Source: Aspidapion aeneum
Lineage: Eukaryota; Arthropoda; Insecta; Coleoptera; Brentidae
DNA: 64,000 nucleotides
Assembly (NCBI GenBank): GCA_963576565.1
Contig: OY755045.1
Location: 37,282,667 to 37,346,666 of the forward strand
Reading direction: 5' to 3'
Position numbers and translations under genes: made by a program. The first letter of the stretch is position 1, and every line of letters starts with the position of its first letter. The notes beneath the pieces were generated by a model. That model ran no database searches and was not told the origin of the DNA. It saw only the letters and a program-made list of their open reading frames with translations. Positions 22,072 to 34,177 of this stretch are shown piece by piece.

Positions 22072-22675
22072 ACATTGACTAAGAGCTTTTAGAGCTGCTT
22101 GCTGTCTATCAAATTTTTTTTAGTTTTACTCAAGAGATCTCTGCACATAATTCAATGGTTTTTTCCAGAAGAAAACGGAAATATTATTGCTTCCATTGAC
22201 GTATGTGCTAGACTGGGAATGACAGAGCAGAAACTGACGTATGTCCTATTGATAAGATATTATTCATATTGAGGTCTGCTATTTCATAGATTCTTATAGT
22301 TAAGTTGACCAAAGTTTATCTTTTCTGTAGCGTTTTTTTGTCAATTTAGTCTTCTCTGAAATGATTCTTTCTAATTAACGTTTGTATTGGAGTTAAACAG
22401 AGAACATTCTGTGCTAATGAACCGGTCGAAACGCCACGGTCCGAATCGGTAATAAATAATAAACCTTAACAATAAATTTTAAGATACTTTATTGTCGCCA
22501 TTAAAGACTCAACTGCAAAAAGCGGACAAAAATAATATACAATAATATCGCGCATTAATAGACTTATTCATCATGAACATTTTATGTTTTATTATTCCTT
22601 GCTTTGTACAAAAAAAAATCGCTCCTGAAACAAGAACAAAAAATTTATTTTGAGCCAGTACCTACCCGGCAAATT
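22072..22675. other. AT-rich, nothing recognised
   Basis: No motif or repeat partner seen between the LINE tail and the RTE fragment. Confidence 0.4.
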
Positions 22676-25600
22676 AAGTTACATATTAAAAAATAAAAAA
22701 TATTCTCAGTGCCTCAAAACGAAAATGTATAACCAATGTATCCTTCCTTTTTGATCCCAGACTGGTGTGGCCTATTAAAATGCGTTGTGTGACATTTGTG
22801 GCAGCTTAAAGACGTTGCCGCCATTTTGTGACACTGAAACCCACTGAATAATTAAACAAATATCTGGAAGCAGAACTGTATTTTCCAGCTAGGTAAAACA
22901 TTGATATGCCCGGTAACTTTTATACAGTGGAGAAGAGGGGGTTCAGAAATAAGAAAATTTTAAGTGCGCCACATTATTTAATACCAATGTTTTACAAAGA
23001 AGATCTTAAATAAAAAATAGGTTCAACCCAAACGTTGCAGCCAAACAATGAAATTCTACTTACTTCCGAGGCTTCCAGAGTATTTGTGTAATAAAAAAAC
23101 CAAAAAAAAATTGACTAGTAAACAAAATAAAATTTAAAAGATTCCCAAATGAATCAAAATGACAAAACTAGAAGCACTTTACAAGTAGATGGACTCCTTT
23201 AACAGGTCATAGTGTACCTACATCTGAGTCAGTAGTGTGAGACTCAATTATATAAATGATTGTTAAAAAAAATATATATACTTCCAAAATTATTCCGTCA
23301 TAGGGGAGATCTGGACCAAATATCCGCTGTCATCATTCTACGCTAGGTAGAATGAGACAGACAGCAACCCAGTCCGAGATCTACCCCATGAGGTAAAACA
23401 GTGTAAAGAAACCGCTAAAACATGTAATCTCATCTCTCTTTTGTCTCCGCAAAGTTGGTCATTGGGTTGTACAAATAATACAAAAATTTAGTTCATCTTG
23501 TGTATTTTAAGGGCTGAAGTTAAGATTAGAAACATGAAATATGCTAAAAAAAATTAAACAAGTTCGGGCCAAAATAGCAAGGCACTCCAAATTTCACAGG
23601 AGAAATTGTCTTAAATAAATGAAATGAAGGAAGACAAGTCAATTTAGTAAATACGCCGCAAAATTGTGGTTATGACGTCATACCGTTACCTTGCGTTTAC
23701 AAGCAATGTTAAAATTATATTGAAAAGTTATCTGGAAAGATAATGTCTAAATTATACTGAAAATTATAGGAAAGGATTGTCCAAATTATATTGAAAAAAT
23801 TATAGTTATGGCTTGCTCCTACCTTGGTCCTGCAATTATTTAATTGTTTGGTGTTTTATTAAACCTGGAAGTGGTGTTGTTCTTCCTGCTACTTCGGGTC
23901 CTGTACTATTCTGTCCGCGCCTCCCCTGCTGACTAACTAGCACATGGTACTAGGGCAGCACATGGTTTCGAAAAGTTGTGGGATTCTTGCCCGAGCGTAA
24001 AAACCCTTTCCCAGGGTTACAACTGGCTCGTACGGCTTCCAACCAGCGTCCAGCACAGCTGTCGGTGGAATGGACAGGGCAATGCTCTTCCCCGTACAAA
24101 TGGCGTAGGCCGACTTAAAATCCCCTCAAAAGGGTGCGAGCGTCACTCTAGATTACCCTAGACACGACGGACTCACTTCTACAGTTTCTGGGATATCTCC
24201 TACAATTGCTGCAGTGCCAATCACCAAAAACAAAGGCGATGCCAGAAACTGTTGTCGACCCAGCCAAAATTCGTTAGCAAGAGACCAGGCACTCCGTCGA
24301 GAATACAAAAAATGAAGTGGCCGGAAACCGTTTTGTAAATGACAGTAAAACGACACGACTGGAAGAAAAGACCCGCGGTTTTCAAACTAATCAATGAGGA
24401 AATACAGCAATAGTTCCATACCGGTATATAGTGGCCATCACCGACCAAGGGGACATTGAAATTAGGTAAAACGCACATTGAGGTGTTGTCGGATCTATTT
24501 CCACGGTTGAAATTTTTATAACAAGGACATCGAGACACCCTCCATCCATAGACCGAACATTTGCCTACCGGACTGTAAGAAGCTCAGCATTGAAACCATC
24601 AACTGTAAAATCAATTACTGAAGACCAGGGCATGCACCAAACCCAGGAATATTCGAACACTCAACCAATTCCCATATGAGTAAAGCTATACTGAGCGCAG
24701 AATTTAGTTGCACTCCAGTTACAGTCTTAGTCAAAAGTTTCCTTCGCTCTTTATAAATGTTTTCTCTAATATTCATATGGTTTAACGCCATTTTTGTAAA
24801 ACATTTCTACAGTAATAAAGTTGTTTCTGAACCTGAACCCAAAAATACGCACTGAACTACTGCTTAAAGGCACAAGAGTGTTCAGATGCCAACCCACACG
24901 ATTTCGTCTATTCCCCCAGTCTTGGCCTCCATCCCTCGTCCATCTCCCATCCACAAAAGTGCTCAACTCGTACTCATTCTATCCTTTCCCTATCAAATTA
25001 ATAAAGATAATAAACGTAAGGGAATGAAATGTTCATCCAAATGTTTCCTCCCTGTTACTGAAACCATTTGTGATGCGGCAACGCCGCCATTCCCCAGCAG
25101 AATCGCTGTTCATTGTCATGACAGTCAACGAAAACTATGAAATTTCAGATAAACAAAACAGTCAAAAGTTTTTATGTGATTTTCCCGAAACCTGTGATCC
25201 TAAATTCCAATTACGATGTCCAGATAATGCGATGTGCGTAGTGTCCACAGTAATTCGATGGGATGTCTCCTTTATAAGGTAACTTTTTGGACACTATATA
25301 ACCTCCAAACCTAGCTCTATAAAATACCCTTAATTTGTGTACAGAAAGACGAGTCGAAGAGTCTTGATTATTTACCTAAATAGACAAATATGTAACGTTG
25401 CCTTAAACGTAAAAATGACACGTTACACTGGGCACTTTCAAAATCAAACATGGATAATGCTACATGTATAGCTAATAGATAGAAAAAGGAATGAATTGAT
25501 AAGAAATAAAACATAAGTAAGGGATGTCAGAGAAAAAGTAGTAAAATTAAAGTGGAAATTTGCCTGTCATAATATCAGACAGAAAGACGATCGATGGAAC

Positions 25601-25800
25601 AAATGTATTGTAAACTGGAGAACTTGGGAAAATAAATGAAGTAGGGATTAGGGAAAGGCCCCAAATTAGATGGACGGACGATTTGAAGAAAGGGAACTAG
25701 ATGAATGAACACGGCGACACACAGAAAAGAATGGAAGATATTGGGAGGCCTACGTCCAAACATGGATCGAAGAAGGCTAAAAAGATAGAAAGAAGAACTA
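22676..25800 (+). pseudogene. RTE LINE 3' fragment split by a 2.66-kb insertion
   Basis: 22676-22765 matches 45231-45333 nearly base for base ('ATTGTATAACCAATGTATCC'-type block). The continuation 'CACTTTCAAAATCAAACATGG' appears only at 25432 and runs to about 25800 ('DRKRNE', 'RPQIRWTDDLK'-like sequence in broken frames). The intron copy at 44860-45590 is uninterrupted, so it shows the pre-insertion order. Confidence 0.88.
22766..25427. mobile_element. TG...CA-ended insertion with 4-bp TSD (LTR-like)
   Basis: Bounded by CTGG at 22762-22765 and 25428-25431. It begins TGTGGCC and ends GTTACA, giving the TG...CA tips and 4-bp duplication expected of an LTR element. I do not see the first few hundred bases repeated at the right end, so it could be one long solo LTR or another TG/CA element. 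A TATA-like 'CTATATAACC' and 'CTATAAAATACCC' lie at about 25290-25325. A Cys-rich frame at about 25145-25282 ('CDPKFQLRCPDNAMCV', then a GTAACT donor-like site) has an LDL-receptor-A-like look but too few landmarks to call. The rest has no recognisable gag or pol. Confidence 0.7.
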
Positions 25801-25803
25801 TAG

Positions 25804-26512
25804 TAGTAGTGTGAGCTAAAATACAGGGTGGCCCACTGAAACCGTACCGGAGGTCATTTCGAGTATTTAAATTAAGTTTTTGGAAAAGCCTGAGACCCGT
25901 CGATTTAGTTTTCGAGTAGGACACTTCTTGGCTCTCTTGAAATTTTTGTAACAGGAACCGCCTTCGAGGGGTATACTTTACCCCTATATTTTGAATAGGG
26001 AAAGTGAGTCTAGTGATACCTTGTTTTGAAGCTCTCTTAAAAATCTTTACAACTGTGTAAAAATTTCGAAAATCCATCGATTAGTTTTTGAGATATTTGC
26101 TTTCAAATTTTCAAATTTACCATGGAATGATAAAATAAAAATTAAATCCGAAAAATAATAAAATTCTAATTAAATTTTTATTTTATCAGTCTATTTTAAA
26201 TATGAAAGTTTGAAGGCAATTATCTCAAAAAGTAATGGATAGATTTTTGAAATTTTTACACAGTTGTAAGGACATTCAAAAGGCCTTCAAAACAAGGTAT
26301 CACTAGACCCACTTTCCCTATTCAAAATATAGGGGTAAAGTATACCCCTCGAAGGGGGTTCGTGCTACAAAAATTTCAAGAGAGCCAAGAAGTGTCCTAC
26401 TCGAAAACTAAATCGACGGGTCTCAGGCTTTTCCAAAAACTAAATTTAAATACTCGAAATGACCTCCGGTACGGTTTCAGTGGGCCACCCTGTATTTTAG
26501 CTCACACTACTA
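25804..26512. mobile_element. 709-bp fold-back element with AGGGTGG ends
   Basis: Near-complete palindrome centred at about 26158. The outer 150 bases of each arm are almost identical ('CAGGGTGGCCCACTGAAACC' at 25824 mirrored at about 26492). The inner arms drift to roughly three-quarters identity by eye. The perfectly paired outermost bases, 'TAGTAGTGTGAGCTAAAATA', are the inner half of the terminal hairpin of the (GTCT)n family. No ORF. Confidence 0.9.
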
Positions 26513-26518
26513 TTAAAT

Positions 26519-26640
26519 TTTGAAGATAGCCAAAAAGTGTCCCCCTAGAAAACAAAATCGACATGTCTGCGAGTTTTCGCAAAAACTTTCTTTAAATACT
26601 CAAAATCGCCTCCGGTACGTTTTCGCTGAGCCACCATGTA
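26519..26640 (-). repeat. Diverged single arm of the same fold-back family
   Basis: 'GAAGATAGCCAAAAAGTGTC' to 'GCCTCCGGTACGTTTTCGCT' parallels the right arm of 25804-26512 with many substitutions. It is an older copy lying directly beside the younger one. Confidence 0.75.
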
Positions 26641-29566
26641 TACGTAAATTTCTAAAGGAACATCCTATAAATTAAACTCCAAATAAATATAATATTTTTC
26701 AAAATATTTACATTTTAAAAACCTGAATTAATTATTTATATATTATAAGGTATTATAAAATTAGATTTTTAAAGTGAAAATATTTTAAAAACCGCTCTGT
26801 ACCAAAGTCTGCTAATAAATAAAATACCCTTAAATTATTATAAAGACTCATAACGTCATATTAGTCCTTTATTAAAAATTTTCCTATTAGACCTTCTCGA
26901 ATAAAAGTAAGTAAGCGCATAAATCGATAAAACAATAATTAAAATGCCCAATCACGGCCAGACACTTCACTTGTTTTTTTGCGGGCCCACTTTTTTAATG
27001 ACGTCATAATAAACCCTTAAATTTATTAATTAATTTAAAATTAAAGTGATAAGGCATTTGCGCCAAATAGGCGAAATAATAGGCAGATATTGGCTAGTTA
27101 ATAGGGAATTTATAAGAGATCGCAAAAATATTAGTTTTCCTAATCAGATCGCAGTTAGACGAACGACGCACATTGGTTCAAAACCGCATAAAACTGCCGC
27201 ATTCATTTTCTTTAGGTATACATTTGTTACTACTAAACCGATTTCAAAGACTTTTGACTTGTTGGAAGGCCAAAGCTTTAAGCTATACAATCCCATTACT
27301 AAAATTGACATATCGCTAAAATTAAAGATCGCAGACGTTTTTTAAAAATGCTAAATTTTAACCCCTTTGAAAAAAATTGCGCGACCCGCTGTCATTTTTA
27401 TTTTGGGTGTGTTAAAAAGCTTCATCCTTGTCAATAAAAGGGTATCACTTGTTAAAGTAGGTCATGAATTAAAAAAGATAGAATGAAATTAACAAGGTAA
27501 CTTTTAGCTACAAAAATCATTAAAATCGACAATATTCACCAACCATAATAAAGTGTTTTTGGTCAGCAAAATCATGGTTTCTTTATTCAAATATAAAACA
27601 TAATTATAACGACATTGAAAGGACCGCTGAATTCCGGCCGTTATAACAGAGCGTCGTTATACAGAAAAAAGGTAACAAAATGGGTTATATAATAGGGACA
27701 TTTTGGGTCGCGTATTTTACACTTTGTTACCGTTATTGTTATTACTGAGTCTGCGCATTAGCAGCTTCTCGCTCCTTTTTTTGTTATGTACGGTAACGGC
27801 GCCCGGTACTTACGGTGACCGGCCTTTAATGTTACCGCTATTTTTTAAGGTTAGTTTTGTATTGTTTTGTTTAATGCAGTCGAATTTTTTACTATAATTC
27901 GGTAGTTTGGTTTGGAAAAAGCCATAAATCTAATAAAAATAAAATAAGAAATATAAATAAACAAAAAGTTGCAGGTGTGTGAAATTACTAAATTAACGTT
28001 TGTGTTGTGTTATCTTAAGTGTTCCAAAATCTATCTTTTTTGCACTGAATGCTGCCGTTATTCTTAGTATAAGTATTAAATTTTCTGTTATTTTACCTGA
28101 CCCAAAATATAGAACTCGGTCGGGACCCTATATGTCGTCGATATAACCGATATGTCGTAATATCCAATCCGATTCTTTCGTTAATTTGGCGGTATTGATA
28201 ATGCAACAAGGCGGCTGAAATAGCTAAAACTTAAGTATAGTTTTTAGACATTTAAATATTGATACTTTTGTCAATTTAAAGCGCTTTAAAATCTTAACAG
28301 TCAGACTTAGAACAAAACCGTCTATTTTTTACTTAAAATTGATAAAAACTTTTATCACGAGGTTTATTTTCTATGTTCCGCATATTTAAGGCAAAACTTT
28401 TATCCCTTAAATAACGGATAAAAGTGCACTTTTAATCGAAAAAGTTTTTTTTTTCAAAACAGGCTAATATGTGATTACCTCGGTATAATAAACGATTTAA
28501 CATAAAATTGTGTATTTTTAAAATTGGGACACCTACGCGTGAGATAATATAAGAAATAAAAGCAGTAAGATATAGGGTCTTAACGTTATTAATTTTAAAT
28601 ATGAGCTCTAAAGATTTATTAACTTGAATCTCAAATTCTTATAAAATTACCACTTATTTAAAAAAAAAGTCGTTTTATGCTATTAAATATCTATAATGGT
28701 ATGTATTATTAATAGTATATTCTAGAATTACTTACCAGTAGCTAATTTATCCATATTAAATTATCTTTTAAAAAAAACTTTAGCCAATAAATACCACACT
28801 GTAAACAAGTCACTAATTTTGAATGAGATAAAGCTTCTCTTTCGTAGTATTTTGGTTCAATTTATACCTTTTTTCTCCCATAAAGTCCTGAAACTCTTTT
28901 CATATAGAGGCTTTAGCATTTTTCGTATTACTTGGTGTCAGTTCTTCTATATTCTTCTACATTTCTTCTGTTGTAGCTCTACCAAATCGCGACATTTTTG
29001 ATGAACCAAATCTGTGACAAAATCGCACAAAACGAGAAAAATATTTTTTTTTTGTTTAAATAGCTAAACTGTTATGATAACGACAATAGCAACCATGTAC
29101 ATAATGGCAACGAAACATCATGGATCACCAGTAAAATTGACTTTTACCTATCTAATTAGTCTTTTGACATTCTAAGGTCACCTAAACAGTTATACTTTGA
29201 ATGATTTCAAAATGTGATTTATGAAATTCTCTTGAAATTTTAGACACATTTGCTCTTTTGCATTTTACTCTTAGAGTAATAATTAATCTAAGATATTTCT
29301 AATAAAACTAAAAAAGGCACTATTTTGTAATGTTAACGTAAGTAACATAAAACAGTTTACAAAAAGCTCTCTATTGTCACCGATGCCCTAATTCAGTTCG
29401 CAGTGGAAGCTGTTAATTAAGGACTGTTTTAATTAAAAAACCTCCCGTAACATTTTAAATTAACAACACGGCCTTGCCTTCTTTCTGATGGGCAGCGTCT
29501 GATATAGTGCTTTGTATAATTTTTTTAATGAATTTTTTGGTTCTTGTTAATCCGCATCAAGATTTT
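26641..29566. other. AT-rich interval without recognised genes
   Basis: A 99-codon frame (27046-27345) and a GC-richer patch (27600-27860) have no family I recognise. 'TTCCGGCCGTTATAACAGAG' (27632) and 'CGATATAACCGATATGTCGT' (28138) look like pieces of pogo/Tigger-type ends, but I could not pair them convincingly. Confidence 0.35.
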
Positions 29567-29740
29567 TACCTTCCTAGCCCGGGCAGGAATAGCTAGAGAA
29601 GGTATTGTTTTCGACGATTTTTTTTTCTTATAACGCTGAAAATGTGTTATTTAGGTGTATTTTGACCTATCTTGGAAATGTCGTGATGTCTATCCGTGTG
29701 TATGTGTCTGTCCGCATTATACGATAGCTAAAAAATATTT
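29567..29740 (+). mobile_element. CCTTCCTAGCC-family element, 5' fragment
   Basis: 'TACCTTCCTAGCCCGGGCAG' through 'GTATTGTTTTCGACGA' and 'AATGTGTTATTTAGGTGTAT' matches the element at 35665-36888. It lacks the (GTCT)n hairpin element that sits in that copy, so it shows the empty site. Confidence 0.85.
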
Positions 29741-29864
29741 TGTAAAAAAAAGATAAAAATTTTCAAAGTTTAAAATACCAGTTACTGGTTTAAATTCCAC
29801 AGGTTAAAACCAAACGATAATAACTCTAAACAGTTCTTATTCACTTAGAAAAAATTACCAGACG

Positions 29865-30060
29865 ATGTAGGTAATAAGGATACTAAATTTCTAGGAATAA
29901 CACTTAATCAAAAGCTGACATCGCAGTGTCATGTTGACCAGCTATCAAAAAGCTTGCCACAAACATGTTAGTTATAAGGCCGTTAGCAAATTATTGCTCC
30001 ACAGAGCACTTTTATTATGGCCTATCCAAAAACATTCAACTAAAGGTAGACCCCGTATAG
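29865..30060 (+). pseudogene. LINE RT thumb fragment
   Basis: 'DTKFLGITLNQKLTSQCHVD' followed, after a frame change, by 'IAPQSTFIMAY'. These are the segment after the catalytic block in Jockey/CR1-type RTs. Both sides have decayed. Confidence 0.65.
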
Positions 30061-30795
30061 AAATCCTAAACTTCATCAGACACAAAAAGTATTATACTGG
30101 GGATTTCTTTCAAATTCGCAACAATGTTGCCAGTACTTTTACAACTTATAATTTTGATGTTGGTACATAAGTAAAATGGTAACTAATAAAAATCAAAAAA
30201 ATATTTTGTTTTTGAATTCGGCTTACGTTTTGGATTGCTATACATGTATCTGTAATAGAATATGTTTACCATCCTATGTGAGAAAAAGATTGTTTTCATT
30301 GATTTTTTTTTTTTGAGATCTTATCATTAATAACGTTTTTCTATACAATTTAATTCTAGGTTGTAAGTATAACCTCTAGATATGTATGTATGCATGTCTG
30401 TCTGTGTACCTATATGCACATATGTATACAAATGTTTGAAAAAAAGTTTTTTTTTAAGTTAGAATATGTTATCCAATAATCAATCGGTAAATTTTTGTTT
30501 ACATAGGTACCTAAACTTAACAAAAATCATAAAACATTTGCTTTTAAGTCCCTGTTGTTATAGATCTATGTGGCGGTTTAAATCCTTATCTATTTTGAAT
30601 TAAAAGGAAAGTATAAATTAGAAATAATCAGCTAAAGTTGGTTTTTTTCGAAGATTGTTGATTGTCGATTTTTATAGAACGTACAACGATTAGCACAAAA
30701 TTGCAATTTTTGTGCAGTCAACCAACTTGAGCTTGTTTTTTGCAGGAACACAAAATAACTAGCGGCGATATCCTGTAATGCAAACCATTTTTTTA

Positions 30796-30934
30796 AACTG
30801 CACATGCGCACCTCTCTTTTTCTGATCACATAAAATTATCTTCCTCTTACTAACTTCACACATGCTCGACCACAGCTGAGAGGGAGATATTTTATGTGAG
30901 AAGAAAAAGTACGGTAGCGAATGCGCAGTTTAAA
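30796..30934. repeat. Short inverted repeat
   Basis: 'AAACTGCACATGCGCACC' (30796) pairs with 'GCGAATGCGCAGTTT' (ending 30934), with similarity through 'TCTGATCACATAAAAT' and 'ATTTTATGTGAGAAGAAA'. The arms are about 50 bases and probably a small MITE. Confidence 0.7.
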
Positions 30935-31239
30935 ATATTGATTTGGTTTTCGGTTTTCTGAAAAAAACGGGACTCCATTTAAGTGTGAAAAACGTTCAAC
31001 TGAAAGTAAGTTTAATTAAATTTCTTTGGTGTGAGGTTAGAGTTAATAAATAGTTTATTAGTTTTGTCTTCCTAGGTGGTATTTAAAAAGTTATTAAAAC
31101 CAGAGGACTAAACTGCACTTTTAACTATTAATTAGTGTTCTCACTACAAATGTTTTCGGTATAAAAATAACTCTTGCTTTTAGTCCAAATAAATTTAAGT
31201 TAAATGTTTTGATCTCGAAAGTTAAAAAAACCTTTTCTT

Positions 31240-31245
<6 letters not shown>

Positions 31246-31296
<51 letters not shown>
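31246..31296. repeat. (TA)n microsatellite
   Basis: About 25 uninterrupted TA units. Confidence 0.98.
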
Positions 31297-31301
<5 letters not shown>

Positions 31302-31681
31302 TAGTCTACAACCCTCTCCTAGGCAACTCTGGAAAACTCAAAAAGTGTTTTGATTTGAAAATGGAACGTCGCAGAGAAAACCTTTGTTGACAAAAAAAAT
31401 TGTGTGTGCTTAAGACCACATGGCAGAAGTGTAAACTTTAACAAGGCGAAATTAATAATACTGGCCTTCATCTGCATCATCATATTGCTCGCTGAATGTT
31501 CCTCTCACAGTTAGTCGACTTTACCCGAATGAGCGTTACATAGCCGAGTCTGACGGCTCAGTTCAATTCAGTACCCACAAAAACTACTAAACGCGCCTAA
31601 AGAAGTTTACACTTCAAAAATTCCTTTACAATTTTTCTTAAAGGTTATAGCTCTAGACTTACATGTATAGAAGATAGAGAG

Positions 31682-32445
31682 CACCAAAATTGACAAAAAT
31701 CAGTTTTTTGCATATTACACAAAAACGGTAAGTCGTAGAGAAGAATTTTATTTAAGATAAATATTACCCATACGAGTCTTCACAATCAATCTCCATAGTC
31801 TATAGGTCTACAACGACATGTTTAGAAGGTAGATGGCAGCTAAGTTGTCAAAAATTGTGTTTTTTTTAGTCGTAGAAAGAAACTTTATAAACATAAAATG
31901 TTAAAGGACACAATTTTCTACATTCTTTCCATTTGGGCCACAGGTTTACAACTACGTGTAGAACATATAGGGCGCCAAATTTGCAAAAATTATTATTTTA
32001 TTTTATGTAAAAACGGTAGGTCCTAGAAAAACACATTATAGACAAGAAATCTCCAGGACGCCATTCTCTACAATTCACCTATGTGAGTCACAGCTCTATG
32101 ACTTATGGTTTTTGCATAAAACGAAAAAAAGTATATAATGGGCATTTTCGGCACCCTCTGTCTTCAACACATATGGTTGTAGAGCTGTAAATTGTCATTG
32201 TCGCATTGTAGAGAATTGTGTCTTGATCATTTTATGTCAATAAAGTTTTTTTTTATGACTTACCGTTTTTGCATAAATTGCAAAAAACATAATTTTTTCA
32301 AATTTTCTTCTAAACGTGTGGTTGTAGACCTATAGACTATGGAGACCGATTGTAGGGAATTCCATGGGTAATATTTCTCATACATTAAATTTTGCCCTAC
32401 GACGCGTAAAATGCAAAAAACTGATTTATGTTCGCTATTTTTCAG
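31682..32445. mobile_element. 764-bp fold-back element with repeated arms
   Basis: 'AAATCAGTTTTTTGCAT' (31697) pairs with 'ATGCAAAAAACTGATTT' (ending 32427). Inner landmarks 'CATAGTCTATAGGTCTACAA' (31793) and 'TTGTAGACCTATAGACTATG' (ending 32341) pair as well. Within the arms a unit of about 130 bases with 'TCTACAACGACATGTTTAGA'-like sequence recurs. Its right edge lies about 150 bases before the THAP ATG. Confidence 0.85.
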
Positions 32446-32601
32446 AAAAAAAATTAATAGCGGCACCATGTAGACCAAACGTCACCCTTGCATCATTTAT
32501 TGTTGCCTTTGAGAGGTTATCCGAATAAACGTGCGTTTTCGTAGTTTTTTTTGCAATATTGATCACAAAATTAGGATTTTTTTTATTAAATAACTTTAAA
32601 A

Positions 32602-33162
32602 ATGGCTAAGAAGTGTGACAAAAGTGAAGAGAAGTGGCTGGATTTATCATTTCACCGGTAAGTTTGAATCTCTTCCAGAAACCGTCATATTGTTTACGAT
32701 TTGGTAAGACAGTGGTGTGGTTTATAACTTTTTTGACAAAATATTAGTGATTTATTTTACAAAGAAGTTTTAAGAAACATTATTTATTGTTGCAAATTCC
32801 CTTATTTTCCCAACTCTAGTGTTTGGGTTTTTTTGGAAAAGTTTTTGAATTTATTCTGGCAATAATATATAAAAAAATATATTTCTTATGTAAACAACCA
32901 TTTTCACTCTGTAATGTTATGTTATGTCATGCTACTGTACAGTTATTAAACATTTTAAAAATATTCAAATTTATGAGTTTACTAGATTCCCCACTGATTC
33001 AAACAAGAGAGAGCTTTGGAGGGAGATTATTGGCCTTAATAAGGAGAAAATTCTGTCAAAATGGGCATTCTTTGTTCTGACCACGTTGATCCTCAGTATG
33101 TTCGTTTAGCACCTAGTAGGCACTATCTTGTACGAAATGCCTTGCCCAAGGTCAGGTGTTAA
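32602..33162 (+). pseudogene. THAP zinc-finger domain relic, two exons
   Basis: Exon 1 (32602-32657) starts ATG in good context: 'MAKKCDKSEEKWLDLSFHR'. A GTAAGT donor follows at 32658. Exon 2 starts after AG at 32985. The split Arg codon and the frame are kept, giving 'SFHR-FPTDSNKRELWREIIG'. After 'KWAF' a one-base loss near 33072 shifts to 'CSDHVDPQYV' and 'HYLVRNALPKV', ending at TAA 33160-33162. This is the C2CH THAP fold: the His-Arg-Phe-Pro, Trp, C-x2-H and AxPxV blocks are present. The second N-terminal Cys is missing (small deletion after KKC). THAP domains are sequence-specific DNA binders in transcription factors and P-element-type transposases. Which of these this was is not decidable; no further exon was seen. 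Confidence 0.75.
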
Positions 33163-33501
33163 AGACTAGTTCAAATTAAGAAAACTACTTACTACTAGTG
33201 GTTGGTAGTTAAATATTCAACTATCTCTTTTTATTATAAAGTATACATAATATATTATCACTGGTTGTTTTTGATGTTCGATCATCATATAATGATGTAA
33301 AAAAGTAGTTAGAATTAACAAATATAACTATAAGAAGAAAAAAGGTAGTACCTACTTTTACACAGAAAAAAAAGAGTTTTAACTACCTTTTCACTTACTT
33401 ACTGCATAGTCCCTGGTGAATAATTAAAAGAGAGCCTTGAGTCAAATGGATTAAAATATTGTTCTTAATTCTTATATTTGCCAAATTTAATAATGTTTGT
33501 A
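33163..33501. other. AT-rich, nothing recognised
   Basis: I looked for a continuation of the THAP gene here and found none. Confidence 0.4.
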
Positions 33502-34177
33502 TATATAGGGTGTCCCATAACTTAGGGGCCATAGGCCAACAAGTGATAGAGGAGGTCATGTCTGATCAAAAACTTGTTGTTGGCAATTTTTTTAACTTTT
33601 GTGATAATAACTTTAAAAAAACGCAGTAAAAATATGAAATTGGGTAGTCTTGTATTAGAACAAAAGCAGTAAATTGAAATTAATTTTAAAAAATTAATTT
33701 GAAAAAAGTTAGTCAGTCAATTTTTTTAGAAAATACTATTTTTTTGGTATGAACTTTTATGAATGCCATATTAAATGCAATGTTTTTTAAATATTTTTTG
33801 TTAATAAAAACAAGTCTCTAGCGACACATAATAATAAAATATTATTGATATTTTTTAAAAGAGAAAGCAAAAATTAATTTTAAAAAAAATATTATTTTTT
33901 ATACATTTTCGAGGTTATTTTGACAGCCCGTACCTCCTCCACTTGTAATATTATCAAAAAAGGAGTACCACATTTTTTAATCACAATTAGCTGAGTATTC
34001 AGCTGGCTGTCACAGATTTTTTTTTGTATAGCCGGTTTTCACCCACTCCTCTTTAAAAATCCTATATCTTAAAAACAGATGAATGTTGACCCCATGTTAT
34101 ATAAACTTTTTTCTTGGAAATAACCTCCTCTATCACCTGCTGCACTACGGCGCCTAAGTTATGGGACACCCTGTATA
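33502..34177. mobile_element. 676-bp element with AGGGTGTCCC inverted ends
   Basis: 'TATATAGGGTGTCCCATAAC' (33502) pairs with 'GTTATGGGACACCCTGTATA' (ending 34177), and the pairing extends to 'TTAGGSGCC'. The internal arms pair loosely. No ORF; AT-rich body. Confidence 0.85.

Noticed and set aside
27600..28200. pogo/Tigger element with paired ends
   Set aside because: 'GTTATAACAG' and 'GATATAACCG' motifs look similar but the flanks do not pair well enough to call an element.
31246..31296. TATA-box cluster or promoter
   Set aside because: A plain (TA)n microsatellite.
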